A stretch of DNA of 44,618 nucleotides, taken from assembly GCA_029856155.1 (NCBI GenBank), contig JAHQWL010000039.1:1-44618 (forward strand), written 5' to 3'. Positions 25,859 to 34,045 of the stretch are shown here, one piece after another. The notes below the pieces were generated by a model. It had not been told where the DNA came from. It made no database searches and was given only the letters and a program-made list of their open reading frames with translations. This DNA comes from Promethearchaeia archaeon. GTDB taxonomy: Archaea > Asgardarchaeota > Lokiarchaeia > Sigyniarchaeales > SOKP01. The translations under genes were made by a program, and so were the position numbers. The stretch's first letter is position 1, and each line of letters begins with the position of its first letter.

Positions 25859-26560
25859 TTATTTTTTGGTGAAATCAATTTCAATTTCTCTGACTAAATC
25901 ATTATCCTTAGCTTTTGGATTATAGATTAGGTTTTTTTCTCCCTTTTTTTTGTCTTTACTATCACCCTCCTTTTTTACTATATCCCAGATGATGCTTATG
26001 AGTAGTAAAGCTGAAACAATAACTAAAAGTGGAATTAATAATCCAGAATCCGTGAGTATAATTTTTACCCATCCGATGTAGGGGATTCTTCCTACTAAAA
26101 CACCTAGAATTCTATTATCTGGAACCCAATCACCATCAGGGAATAGATTTGCATCACCTTTCGTGCGGAAAAACCAGCCATTATCATATTTTTTATCAAT
26201 AACTCTATGAACGATTGGATCAGCTGGAGCATTTGGCCAACCAGGCAACCCAACAGCATTAAATACAATAACATCACCCTCCTTTCCTTCAATTGTACCA
26301 TTCTTTATTAGGGAGGGGTCTTTTCCTTCCAAAAACAATAAATCCCCCTTAAGCAGAGTTGGTTCCATGGAGCCACTTACAACAACTACCATCGGCGTGT
26401 TTGTATGTAATGCTATTTGCATTATAAAATAGATTAGAAAAGATCCCGAAAACGCCAAAACAATTAATATAATTGCAGTAAAAATTTTCCTTTTTGAAGA
26501 AGCTTCCTTTTTCTTCAATCTTTTCTTGTTAAATGCTGATGGTAAATCCTTTTTCTCCAT
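25859..26560 (-). CDS. Signal peptidase I, archaeal/eukaryotic (His) type
   Basis: 233 residues. Membrane protease that removes signal peptides from exported proteins on the outer face. A membrane segment (about 26-48) is followed by the catalytic serine in VVSGSMEPTL (about 59-68), the conserved block GDVIVFN, the catalytic histidine in IVHRVI (about 117-122), and the acidic region TKGDANLFPDGDW (about 134-146). The Ser-His arrangement instead of Ser-Lys marks the archaeal/ER type. A second membrane segment (about 170-192) is followed by a long charged cytoplasmic tail. ATG start; no Shine-Dalgarno motif, possibly leaderless. Confidence 0.93.
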   Translation of the reverse strand: MEKKDLPSAFNKKRLKKKEASSKRKIFTAIILIVLAFSGSFLIYFIMQIALHTNTPMVVVVSGSMEPTLLKGDLLFLEGKDPSLIKNGTIEGKEGDVIVFNAVGLPGWPNAPADPIVHRVIDKKYDNGWFFRTKGDANLFPDGDWVPDNRILGVLVGRIPYIGWVKIILTDSGLLIPLLVIVSALLLISIIWDIVKKEGDSKDKKKGEKNLIYNPKAKDNDLVREIEIDFTKK

Positions 26561-26738
26561 AACAAAAAAAACAGTTATCCTATGGTCAAATTAAATAAAA
26601 ATATCAATATAAATTTTCTTAACATAATTGATCAAAATTGGAATAATTAAATTCACCACTTAAAAATTTAGATTTTAAATCTTATCAAAAGAGAAACATT
26701 TTAAATAAAAAAATCTAGAATAAAATTATCTAGATTGA

Positions 26739-27569
26739 ATGAATAACTACATTCTAATTAGGGTTAAGAACAGTAAGATTATGGAAAGAAGTCAATCGTT
26801 TGAATTAAGAGACAAAAATCATAATGATATCCAAGATATAATAGAAAATGTATTAGAAAAAAACTTGTCCCTATCAACTGATTCTGAAAGATTGGGAAGT
26901 TCCTTGCTCAGAATAAATTATTTTGATAGTAAGATTGATAAAGACCAACAGAAAGATAATAGAATTACAATATTACAAGAACCAGAAAAAAGAGTCTATA
27001 TTCAAATAAACGGAAAATTGACGGATTCACAGGTGAGTCAATTATGGAATGAATTCGAGAAAAAGCTGAACATCTCAACATTTAAGCCTAAAATCAAAGA
27101 AATAGAACCTTCAAAAGAGGATATCATTCAGGAGATTAAATCTTTAATTAAATTAAAAGGATATATTGTCAAAGATGAAGATGCTCACAGATTTATAGAC
27201 AATTTCATAGAAGAATATGATAGATTACCACAAAAAAATGAATTTCATTCAATAGTCAAAGGTTATTTAATAATGGTTAATCAGGATTATTTGCTTGAAA
27301 AAACTGAACCATCTATCAAAAATGAATCCTTATTAGAAAGTAATAAACCTGTTCTAGATACTAATGGAAACAATACGTCTTTAAATTCTCAAAACAATAA
27401 TGTTCTATTATACGAAAATTCTGGTGGTCGTAGAAAATGCCCTAAATGTGGAAATGAGGGTCTTATCCATGAAATGATTGATAAAAGCGTAATAATTTTG
27501 GACTATCCAAAAATATACGGTAAGAAAAACTGCTGCGGAAATTGCGGGTGTGAATGGAGAGTGCATTAA
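26739..27569 (+). CDS. Zinc-ribbon protein of unknown function
   Basis: 276 residues from ATG 26739. The last 45 residues form a zinc ribbon: CPKCGNEG, then about 20 residues, then NCCGNCGCEWR. The CysxxCys pairs and a following aromatic strand are like RNA-polymerase/TFIIS-type ribbons. Residues 1-110 are mixed alpha/beta with LLRINYF and KRVYIQINGKLT. Residues about 125-185 are helical (EDIIQEIKSLIKLKGYIVKDEDAHRFIDNFIEEY) and end in DRLPQKNEFHSIVKGYL. An Asn/Ser-rich linker (about 200-225) joins the ribbon. Alone on its transcript. No function can be named; nucleic-acid binding is plausible. Confidence 0.65.
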   Translation: MNNYILIRVKNSKIMERSQSFELRDKNHNDIQDIIENVLEKNLSLSTDSERLGSSLLRINYFDSKIDKDQQKDNRITILQEPEKRVYIQINGKLTDSQVSQLWNEFEKKLNISTFKPKIKEIEPSKEDIIQEIKSLIKLKGYIVKDEDAHRFIDNFIEEYDRLPQKNEFHSIVKGYLIMVNQDYLLEKTEPSIKNESLLESNKPVLDTNGNNTSLNSQNNNVLLYENSGGRRKCPKCGNEGLIHEMIDKSVIILDYPKIYGKKNCCGNCGCEWRVH

Positions 27570-27757
27570 TATTTTATTTGAGATTTCTTCCCAATATTGT
27601 ATTATTATAAAATAAACTATTTATTTTTCTCTAAACTTAAAATTAAACTCTTAGATTTTAAAATTTAAATATAATTTTAAATAGTTCAGAATTTAAAATA
27701 ATGATTATAAAATTTTGAAAATATTAAAAATCACTTAGATAATCAGATTTGATAAAA

Positions 27758-28723
27758 ATGGAAGATTATGCAATTATTTATAATCCTGAATCTGGGAAAG
27801 GGAAAGGGGCAAAGAGAGATATCAATTTTATGGAAAAATGCCTTAAAGATTTAAATGTTTCATATAAGTTGTTTGAAACAGAATATATGCAACATGCTAT
27901 AGAATTGGGAACGCAATTAGCAAAAGAGGGGTTTAGAGTTATTGGAGCTGGAGGAGATGGTACATGTAATGAAGTTATGAATGGAGTCATAACCTCGAAT
28001 ACTAATGCTTTGTGTGGGTTTATTCCTATGGGATCTGGAAATGATATTCCCGCCGCTATTGGAATCGTTCCAGATATAAAGAGAGCTTGTGAAATAATTG
28101 CCGAAGGTAATAGTAGCAAATCAGATATCGGCTTTGCAAAAACAGACTCTGGTATCCAACGTTATTTCCTGGGGATTGGAAGTCAAGGTTTTGATAGTGA
28201 CGTAACCAGGAGATTTAATGAAGCAAAAAGAGGGAAAAGTTATGTTACCCAAACCCTTAAGGCTTTATTGCCTTGGAAGAATAAACAAATTAAGGTAGCT
28301 ATGGATAATGATGTTTATGAGGGATATGCTAATTGCTTAGCAGTTGCAAATGGTCCTTCATACGGAGGTTTTATGTACATCTGCCAAAGAGCTCAGATAA
28401 ATGATGGCCTTTTTCATGTAAATGTTGTGGATATTGGTAAATTTAAATTACTCAAACACTTTAATAGAATGTATAAAGCTACTCTTTTACCTCATCCGAA
28501 TATCTACGAACATACCAGTAAAAAAGTAAGAGTTGAAATGTTGGATTCTGAAGAACCTAATCCTTATATATGCCAAGTAGATGGAGAAATTTTAGATCTA
28601 TTACCTGTTAATTATGAATGTATTAAAGATGGATATGAATTTATCCGACCACAGGTAGATGAAGTAGCAGAAGCTTTTAAAAGTGAACATGGAAGATATT
28701 TCTGGGATTGTAATTATGATTGA
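27758..28723 (+). CDS. Diacylglycerol/sphingosine kinase-family lipid kinase
   Basis: 321 residues from ATG 27758 (a TTG at 27749 is in frame but adds only three residues). The DAGK catalytic domain phosphorylates the hydroxyl of a lipid with ATP. Seen: YNPESGKGKGAK (about 6-17, nucleotide region), the hallmark GAGGDGTCNEVMNG (about 63-76), FIPMGSGNDIPAAIGI (about 87-102), YFLGIGSQGFDSDV (about 130-143), and the C-terminal CQVDGEILDLLP. Length and motifs fit YegS/BmrU-like enzymes. The true substrate in an archaeon could be an ether-lipid intermediate or a dolichol-type alcohol, which cannot be decided here. The methyltransferase gene follows 26 bases later. Confidence 0.9.
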   Translation: MEDYAIIYNPESGKGKGAKRDINFMEKCLKDLNVSYKLFETEYMQHAIELGTQLAKEGFRVIGAGGDGTCNEVMNGVITSNTNALCGFIPMGSGNDIPAAIGIVPDIKRACEIIAEGNSSKSDIGFAKTDSGIQRYFLGIGSQGFDSDVTRRFNEAKRGKSYVTQTLKALLPWKNKQIKVAMDNDVYEGYANCLAVANGPSYGGFMYICQRAQINDGLFHVNVVDIGKFKLLKHFNRMYKATLLPHPNIYEHTSKKVRVEMLDSEEPNPYICQVDGEILDLLPVNYECIKDGYEFIRPQVDEVAEAFKSEHGRYFWDCNYD

Positions 28724-28749
28724 TTCTTTTTTAAGGCTTGATAGTCAAT

Positions 28750-29373
28750 ATGCCAGAATGGGACGATATTTTTTCTGAAAAGGGTAAAGTTTTCACTGAA
28801 TCTCACCAAGATATGGAGAAAATTGCGAAACTCTTTAAAGAGAAGGGAGTACAAAAAATATTGGATATAGGTTCTGGAACTGGTCGTCACCTTTTATACT
28901 TCTCAAAAAAAGGATTTGAAGTATATGGGATGGATGCATCACCAAAAGGAATATCGATTGCTAAACAGTGGTTATTAGAGGAAAATCTAAATGCTGAAAT
29001 AATCCTTCATAGAATAGAAGAAAAATTTCCCTTTGAAGACAATTTTTTTGATGCAATTATCTCAATCCAAGTTATCCACCATAATAAAATGAAAGAAATA
29101 TTAATAACAATAAGCGAAATTGAGAGAGTTTTAAAAAAAGGAGGGATGATCTTTATAACATTCCCTAGATTAGAAAGCAGATCTGGATTAGATAAATGGG
29201 AATTAATGGAGATTGAAAAAAATACATATATCCCCCAAGCAGGACAAGAAAAGGGACTTCCGCATCATTTTTTCACTATAGAGGAAATTCACGATTTATT
29301 TAGATCATTTGACTTATTAGAAATCTATGATGATAGAAAAAGACATCGAGCAATTTTGGGTATTAAAAATTAA
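28750..29373 (+). CDS. Class I SAM-dependent methyltransferase
   Basis: 207 residues from ATG 28750; a TTG at 28738 adds four residues. The first residues MPEWDDIFSEKGKVF are typical of this methyltransferase type. SAM motif I is ILDIGSGTGRHLLYFSKKG (about 36-54), the acidic motif II YGMDASPKGI, motif III DNFFDAIISIQVIHH (about 98-112), and post-III LKKGGMIFITFPRL. The C-terminus HHFFTIEEIHDLFRSF is a common cap. Substrate unknown. Its place directly after the lipid-kinase gene hints at a shared small-molecule or lipid pathway, which is inference. Confidence 0.85.
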   Translation: MPEWDDIFSEKGKVFTESHQDMEKIAKLFKEKGVQKILDIGSGTGRHLLYFSKKGFEVYGMDASPKGISIAKQWLLEENLNAEIILHRIEEKFPFEDNFFDAIISIQVIHHNKMKEILITISEIERVLKKGGMIFITFPRLESRSGLDKWELMEIEKNTYIPQAGQEKGLPHHFFTIEEIHDLFRSFDLLEIYDDRKRHRAILGIKN

Positions 29374-29416
29374 AATTTTTCTAATTTTTGAAGCCAAAGA
29401 ATTCTAACTATAAAAA

Positions 29417-30577
29417 TTAAATTATAGCTAAGTTAGATTTATTTTCAGATGATTTCTTTGCAAAAAAATGCATCGATACTGCAATCCCGAAAATAGCAAC
29501 TAATATTATAACAATTATTATTACTTCTGTATTTGGTAGATTTATATCTTGACTCCATGGATAATTCCCATGATATAAATTATCTGGATCATTGAAATAG
29601 TTATTGTAGATAAATTGCTCTACCGTTTTTCCTGTAATTTCAAGACTAGTGCTAGAAATATGTGATAAATCATCTTCAGTAGTGTGATGATAAGGCCAAT
29701 CGGGATTATTCCAAAAATTAATTATTAAATCAGCTGAAGGGATTCTCTCACCTAAAAATGCTCTATGATCATCTATTATTGAAGCACTTTCCGGATTCGA
29801 GGGAAATTGATAGGTATAACCTAAATCTCTTCCAATTGCGAATAACTCATCCAATAATGAAGATGTTGAATATTGTTCATTAATAAATTGTAAATTTTCT
29901 CCACCTACCATATCTAATAAAATCATGCATTCAAAATTTTCTTTCTCATAATTATAAAAATTATTAATATCTGAAACAAATCTCTGAGAGCCTTCGCACC
30001 AATCCCATTCATCTATACCGTATGCGTTATCTTTGCCTTGATCTTCAGCATCAAAAAATAGAAACCATATTTGACAGGATAAATTAACTCGCTCAGTATA
30101 AAGAACCTTAGCGAGTTCAATTAAAACCGCACAACCACTTGCTCCATCATTTCCTCCTGGAACTGGGTTGTTTCTGTCTGCTATTATAGGATCTTTAGTC
30201 GCTTTAGCGCGAGAATCATAATGGGCTCCCAATATTACAATATTTGAATAATTTTCATTTAATTTAAAAAGTATATTTTGACAAGCTATAATGTCAATAG
30301 TATAATTATGGAGAAGATATGTGAAATTGCTGTTAATTTCTTTAAATTTAGAAATAAAATAATTAACACAATTTACGCGTTCTGGGGTTCCTGGTATACG
30401 AAACCCTATGTCTAACTGATCCTGCACATAAGAATAAGCAAAATCACCATTAAATTCTAATTCTATATCATAATTTTGGATTGTTATATTATTTGAAGGA
30501 AAATATACATAGATAATAGAAAATATTACTATTGATGAAAATACTATTGGAATTAAGATTTTGTATAATTTTTTTAT
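29417..30577 (-). CDS. M28-family zinc peptidase / glutaminyl cyclase-like, membrane anchored at both ends, probable ATA start
   Basis: 386 residues if started at ATA 30577. Extracellular M28 hydrolases use two zinc ions. Ligands and neighbours seen in order: GAHYDSRA (His), PGGNDGASG (Asp), DAEDQGKDN (Glu), LLDMVGG (Asp), and PYHHTTEDD (His). The first standard start, GTG 30427, would delete a convincing N-terminal anchor KKLYKILIPIVFSSIVIFSI, which lies in the same open frame. The frame is closed by TGA at 30586-30584, and AGGTGA ends six bases before ATA. A second hydrophobic segment near the C-terminus (VIIIVIILVAIFGIAVSM) is followed by lysines, so the catalytic domain lies outside the cell. 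It may be an aminopeptidase or a cyclase. Confidence 0.85.
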   Translation of the reverse strand: MKKLYKILIPIVFSSIVIFSIIYVYFPSNNITIQNYDIELEFNGDFAYSYVQDQLDIGFRIPGTPERVNCVNYFISKFKEINSNFTYLLHNYTIDIIACQNILFKLNENYSNIVILGAHYDSRAKATKDPIIADRNNPVPGGNDGASGCAVLIELAKVLYTERVNLSCQIWFLFFDAEDQGKDNAYGIDEWDWCEGSQRFVSDINNFYNYEKENFECMILLDMVGGENLQFINEQYSTSSLLDELFAIGRDLGYTYQFPSNPESASIIDDHRAFLGERIPSADLIINFWNNPDWPYHHTTEDDLSHISSTSLEITGKTVEQFIYNNYFNDPDNLYHGNYPWSQDINLPNTEVIIIVIILVAIFGIAVSMHFFAKKSSENKSNLAII

Positions 30578-30583
30578 CCAAAT

Positions 30584-30589
30584 TCACCT
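30584..30589 (-). promoter_or_regulatory. Shine-Dalgarno motif of the M28 peptidase gene
   Basis: AGGTGA on the minus strand, six bases (ATTTGG) before ATA at 30577. Its TGA closes the reading frame upstream, so the gene cannot start earlier. The GTG at 30427 has no such motif. Confidence 0.75.
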
Positions 30590-30657
30590 AATAATAAAAA
30601 ATAATTTTGAATAAACCCTAATAATTATCGAAAATAAAAAAAATAAAAAATATGAAT

Positions 30658-31080
30658 TTATTTAGGCTCAAAACCTAAATCTACTCTTGTTTCACCTTTG
30701 ATATCTGTTTCAATAAAAGTTGCTTTAACAGGCATTCCAATATTAATTGTTTCAGGTTTGCTTTCGTCTACTCCTATTAATTGTCCGCTTATCATTGGTC
30801 CTTCGTCGAGCTTTATCACTGAAAAACAATAAGGTTTATTTCTACCATATCCTTTTTCAACAAAGAATGGAGTTCCTACGGTAATACTAGTAAAAGCAGC
30901 GAGTTTCCCAATCCCTGACATTTTCACCCATTCCATATTTGCTGTATTGCATTTAGGACACAATTTTCTAACTGGAACATACATAAGCCCACAATCTTTG
31001 CATTTTGAACCCATTAATTTCTTTTCAGCTAAAAAATCTAAATAGCTTTTTATCGTAAACTCTCTCTCACTTTCAGACAT
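30658..31080 (-). CDS. DUF35 zinc-ribbon/OB-fold acyl-CoA-binding partner protein
   Basis: 140 residues from ATG 31080. DUF35 proteins dock onto thiolases or HMG-CoA synthase and bridge acyl-CoA intermediates. N-terminal helix (YLDFLAEKKLMG), rubredoxin-like zinc ribbon CKDCG ... CPKC (about 27-44), then an OB-fold (GIGKLAAFTSITVGTPFF ... PYCFSVIKLDEGPMISGQLIG). Its GAGGTGA ribosome-binding site (31087-31093) overlaps the stop codon of the thiolase gene. The start is six bases later, so translation is probably coupled and the two proteins act as a pair. Confidence 0.92.
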   Translation of the reverse strand: MSESEREFTIKSYLDFLAEKKLMGSKCKDCGLMYVPVRKLCPKCNTANMEWVKMSGIGKLAAFTSITVGTPFFVEKGYGRNKPYCFSVIKLDEGPMISGQLIGVDESKPETINIGMPVKATFIETDIKGETRVDLGFEPK

Positions 31081-31092
31081 TTTTTCTCACCT

Positions 31093-32352
31093 CTATTTTT
31101 CAAATATTGTTACCACGCATGTGGCTCCTGAGCCTCCTAGATTATGAGTTAACATTCGCTCTACATCAAATTTAACTTGCCTATTTCTCTCAGCTATACC
31201 TCTCATTTGTTTAAATACTTCCACACAAAATGCAGCTCCAGTAGCGCCTACAGGGTGTCCCTTACTCTTTAATCCTCCACTTGTATTAATTGGTAACGTC
31301 CCATCTCGCTTTGTTTCTCCATTTCTAATTGCTTCAACTGCTTTACCCTTTTCATAAAAACCTAAATCTTCTAAAGCAACAATTTCTGCGATGGTGAAGC
31401 AATCATGAACTTCAGCAATCTGAATATCTTTAGGTTGTAATCCTGACATTTCATAAGCTTGTCGTGCTGCCTCTTTTGAAGCAACAAAACTAGTTAATTC
31501 ATTTCTGTCATGCAAAGATAATGCTGCACTCCCTTGACCCGTACCAGTAATCCGAATTGGGGAGTCTGTAAAGTTTTTCGCTACATCTTCAGCTGCTAAA
31601 AATACACAAGCAGCTCCATCAGTAATCAGACTACAGTCAAATAAACGTAATGGGTAAGCGATTATTGGATTTGATCTACTTTTAAGGAAGTCAAACTCAT
31701 CTTTCCAATCAGGAATCTCTCCTCCAGATTTCTCGATCTTTGCTATTTTACTTTTCATCATATCACTAATTGAACTTTGCATATGTGCATAGGGATTTTC
31801 ATTCCCATTCTCATGATTTTTTATTCCAACTCTCATTAAATCTTCAACTGTAGTGCCATATTTATGAAAGTGTGCTGATGCTAGAGTTCCATACAATCCT
31901 GGAAATGTGGCTCCAGCAGGATATTCGAATAAACTGTCTGATGCTGTTGCTAACACATCAGTGACATTCACTGTTGGCTGTTCTGTCATGCATTCAACAC
32001 CTGACACTGCAATAACATCATGAACTCCCGATGCAATTGCCAATATTGCTTGTCGAAGTGCAATTCCACTACTAGCACAAGCTCCTTCAAAACGACCCGC
32101 TGGCTTTGGAGTTAATCCTACTAAATCTGCCATCTGGGGTCCAAGATGTCCTTGATGATTAAATAGATCTGAAGAATAATTACCAACATAACAGGCATCA
32201 ATATCTTTAGGATCAATCCCATTATCAACTCTACTTACTGCATCTAACCATGCATCAACCCATAAATCTGGATTCCGCTTATGAGGAAAATGTACTCCAA
32301 ATTTACTCATTCCCGCTCCAATCATTGCTACTTTTCTTGCTAACTTTCCCAT
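31093..32352 (-). CDS. Thiolase (acetyl-CoA acetyltransferase / SCP-x type)
   Basis: 419 residues from ATG 32352. Claisen-condensing or cleaving thiolase. The nucleophilic cysteine is in EGACASSGIA (about 89-98). The acid-base histidines are in IAEVHDCFTIAE and SGGLKSKGHPVGATG. The C-terminus THNLGGSGATCVV follows the SCP-x/archaeal pattern rather than the classical C-x-G-G-G one. In archaea such thiolases with DUF35 and an HMG-CoA synthase feed the mevalonate pathway. Here HMG-CoA synthase is not adjacent, so a beta-oxidation-like or other acyl-CoA role is equally possible. First gene of the pair with DUF35; no Shine-Dalgarno motif, possibly leaderless. Confidence 0.92.
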   Translation of the reverse strand: MGKLARKVAMIGAGMSKFGVHFPHKRNPDLWVDAWLDAVSRVDNGIDPKDIDACYVGNYSSDLFNHQGHLGPQMADLVGLTPKPAGRFEGACASSGIALRQAILAIASGVHDVIAVSGVECMTEQPTVNVTDVLATASDSLFEYPAGATFPGLYGTLASAHFHKYGTTVEDLMRVGIKNHENGNENPYAHMQSSISDMMKSKIAKIEKSGGEIPDWKDEFDFLKSRSNPIIAYPLRLFDCSLITDGAACVFLAAEDVAKNFTDSPIRITGTGQGSAALSLHDRNELTSFVASKEAARQAYEMSGLQPKDIQIAEVHDCFTIAEIVALEDLGFYEKGKAVEAIRNGETKRDGTLPINTSGGLKSKGHPVGATGAAFCVEVFKQMRGIAERNRQVKFDVERMLTHNLGGSGATCVVTIFEK

Positions 32353-32602
32353 AATTTCATCAATTTTTATATAAAATTTAGTTTTAAGATCTTAAAGGTT
32401 TGAGTTAAGGAAAAATTATAATTCTTACCATTTCGTAGATAAAGAAATTAGACAAATCAGTTATTTTTTTCTAATGTTCCGAAAAAGTTAATAATAAAAA
32501 TCAATATTAAAAACCATATTTATGAAATGAATTTCTAATTGATTATAATTCATAAAGCAACATTTTACTGGAAAAAATTAGTAAATTTATTGATTCGAAA
32601 CC

Positions 32603-33955
32603 ATGAGTAAAGAAGATTCGATAATTGGTGAAGGTTTTTCTCAAGGAGCTAATTTATTAAAAGGAATTGTAGGCTGGGGGTGTATTCCTGTTCATTGGTA
32701 TTATGGACTTTTTTTTATTTCGTTTAATGTAAATGTATTACTGTTATTTTTTATAGAAATAGGAAAAGTTGGTTTTGAAGCTATGATGTTTTTAAGTGGT
32801 ATGTTTTTAACTATGGGTGTTTTTAGAGCAGAAAAAAGTGAAACTCATTCTTGGAAGAGTTGGTATAAAAAAAGATTAGTAAGAATATACCCAATTCTAA
32901 TTATAGCATCTTTAGCTAACTTATATTTTTTCTTCTTTTTTTTTAATGTAGAGCATGATATGAATACAATATTACTATGTCTCAGTGGATTACAATCGAT
33001 TCCAATTAATCCCGATTATTGGGGTATTGTATCACATTACTGGTTTTTTACATTAATGTTAAGTTGTTATCTATTTTTTCCATTTTTTTATTATTTAATA
33101 AAAAAGCGATTTAAATTAATGGTTGTTGTAAGTATTGTTCTTTATGTGTGTTTTATTGTTTTTTTCGATACTTTTAATTCATTCTCACAATACATCATGT
33201 ATGAGTGGTTTGGAAATGAATTAAATTTGTGGTGGTATAGTTTACTTACACCAAGATATTTTTCTTTCTTTTTTGGAATGCTATATGGATTTTGGATCGG
33301 ACAACATGATATTAAAAAAAACAACATTTTCCAAAATAGGATTAAAATTAAACTCATTTTGCTTATCTCTTTAATTATCCTTTTTATTTTACACTTATAT
33401 TTTTTATCCTTTTTACTTCCAAGAGGGACGAGAGGTTATGTCACCCAAAATATCTTTTACTCTAATTTAACAAAAACTTTTACGTTCCCTTCAATGGGAG
33501 TCTTGTTAACAATTTTAACCCTTATGATCTTTAATAAAAAGCCAAGAGTTAATAAAATCTTTGAGATTCCAGGAAAAGAAGTCTTTGAAATTATTTTATT
33601 TCATAGCATAATATTAGGTTTAAATAGTTATATTATTTTAAGTATAGCGACTATAAAAAAAGCTGATGTATGGTTTATTTCTTTTCCATTAGTGTTTATT
33701 CTCTCCTTCTTGTTGGCATTTCCTTTTTATCGTTTAGGTGAATGGATAAAAAATAAAAAGAATATTCAATCCACAATTATAATTATTGCTATAAGTCTAA
33801 TAATATATGGAATAATTTCAAATCTTCTTTTTTTCTTCCATATTCCTGAATTAAATGATTTTTCTTCAATTATTTTATTTGATTCGATTCTTATATTTGT
33901 GGTTATGTCATCTATTTTATACTTAAAATTTACAATACCTAAAATATTAATATAA
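32603..33955 (+). CDS. Acyltransferase-3 family membrane O-acyltransferase
   Basis: 450 residues with about ten hydrophobic segments. The family transfers acyl groups, often acetyl, to sugars of surface glycans and lipids. The N-terminal motif GWGCIPVHWYYG holds the likely catalytic histidine (about residue 30). FEAMMFLSGMFLTMGVFR and KRLVRIYPILIIA are the second and third signatures, the latter with the conserved R-x-x-R/Y-P. The C-terminal segments are purely hydrophobic. ATG 32603 without a clear ribosome-binding site. The 250-base gap before it, shared with the divergent thiolase, is very AT-rich. It opens the surface-glycan locus. Confidence 0.85.
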   Translation: MSKEDSIIGEGFSQGANLLKGIVGWGCIPVHWYYGLFFISFNVNVLLLFFIEIGKVGFEAMMFLSGMFLTMGVFRAEKSETHSWKSWYKKRLVRIYPILIIASLANLYFFFFFFNVEHDMNTILLCLSGLQSIPINPDYWGIVSHYWFFTLMLSCYLFFPFFYYLIKKRFKLMVVVSIVLYVCFIVFFDTFNSFSQYIMYEWFGNELNLWWYSLLTPRYFSFFFGMLYGFWIGQHDIKKNNIFQNRIKIKLILLISLIILFILHLYFLSFLLPRGTRGYVTQNIFYSNLTKTFTFPSMGVLLTILTLMIFNKKPRVNKIFEIPGKEVFEIILFHSIILGLNSYIILSIATIKKADVWFISFPLVFILSFLLAFPFYRLGEWIKNKKNIQSTIIIIAISLIIYGIISNLLFFFHIPELNDFSSIILFDSILIFVVMSSILYLKFTIPKILI

Positions 33956-34045
33956 AATTCTACTTCTATTGTTATCTTTGAAGTAATTTTGATTTCTACA
34001 CTTATAATTACCTATTTTTTAAGTCAAAAGAGCCTTATAAATACT

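Noticed and set aside
32353..32602. Possible small RNA or tRNA in the 250-base gap between thiolase and acyltransferase
   Set aside because: No T-arm-like GTTCGA with flanking stems, no box C/D pair, only AT-rich promoter-like sequence; a GATTCGAAACC near 32590 has no cloverleaf around it.
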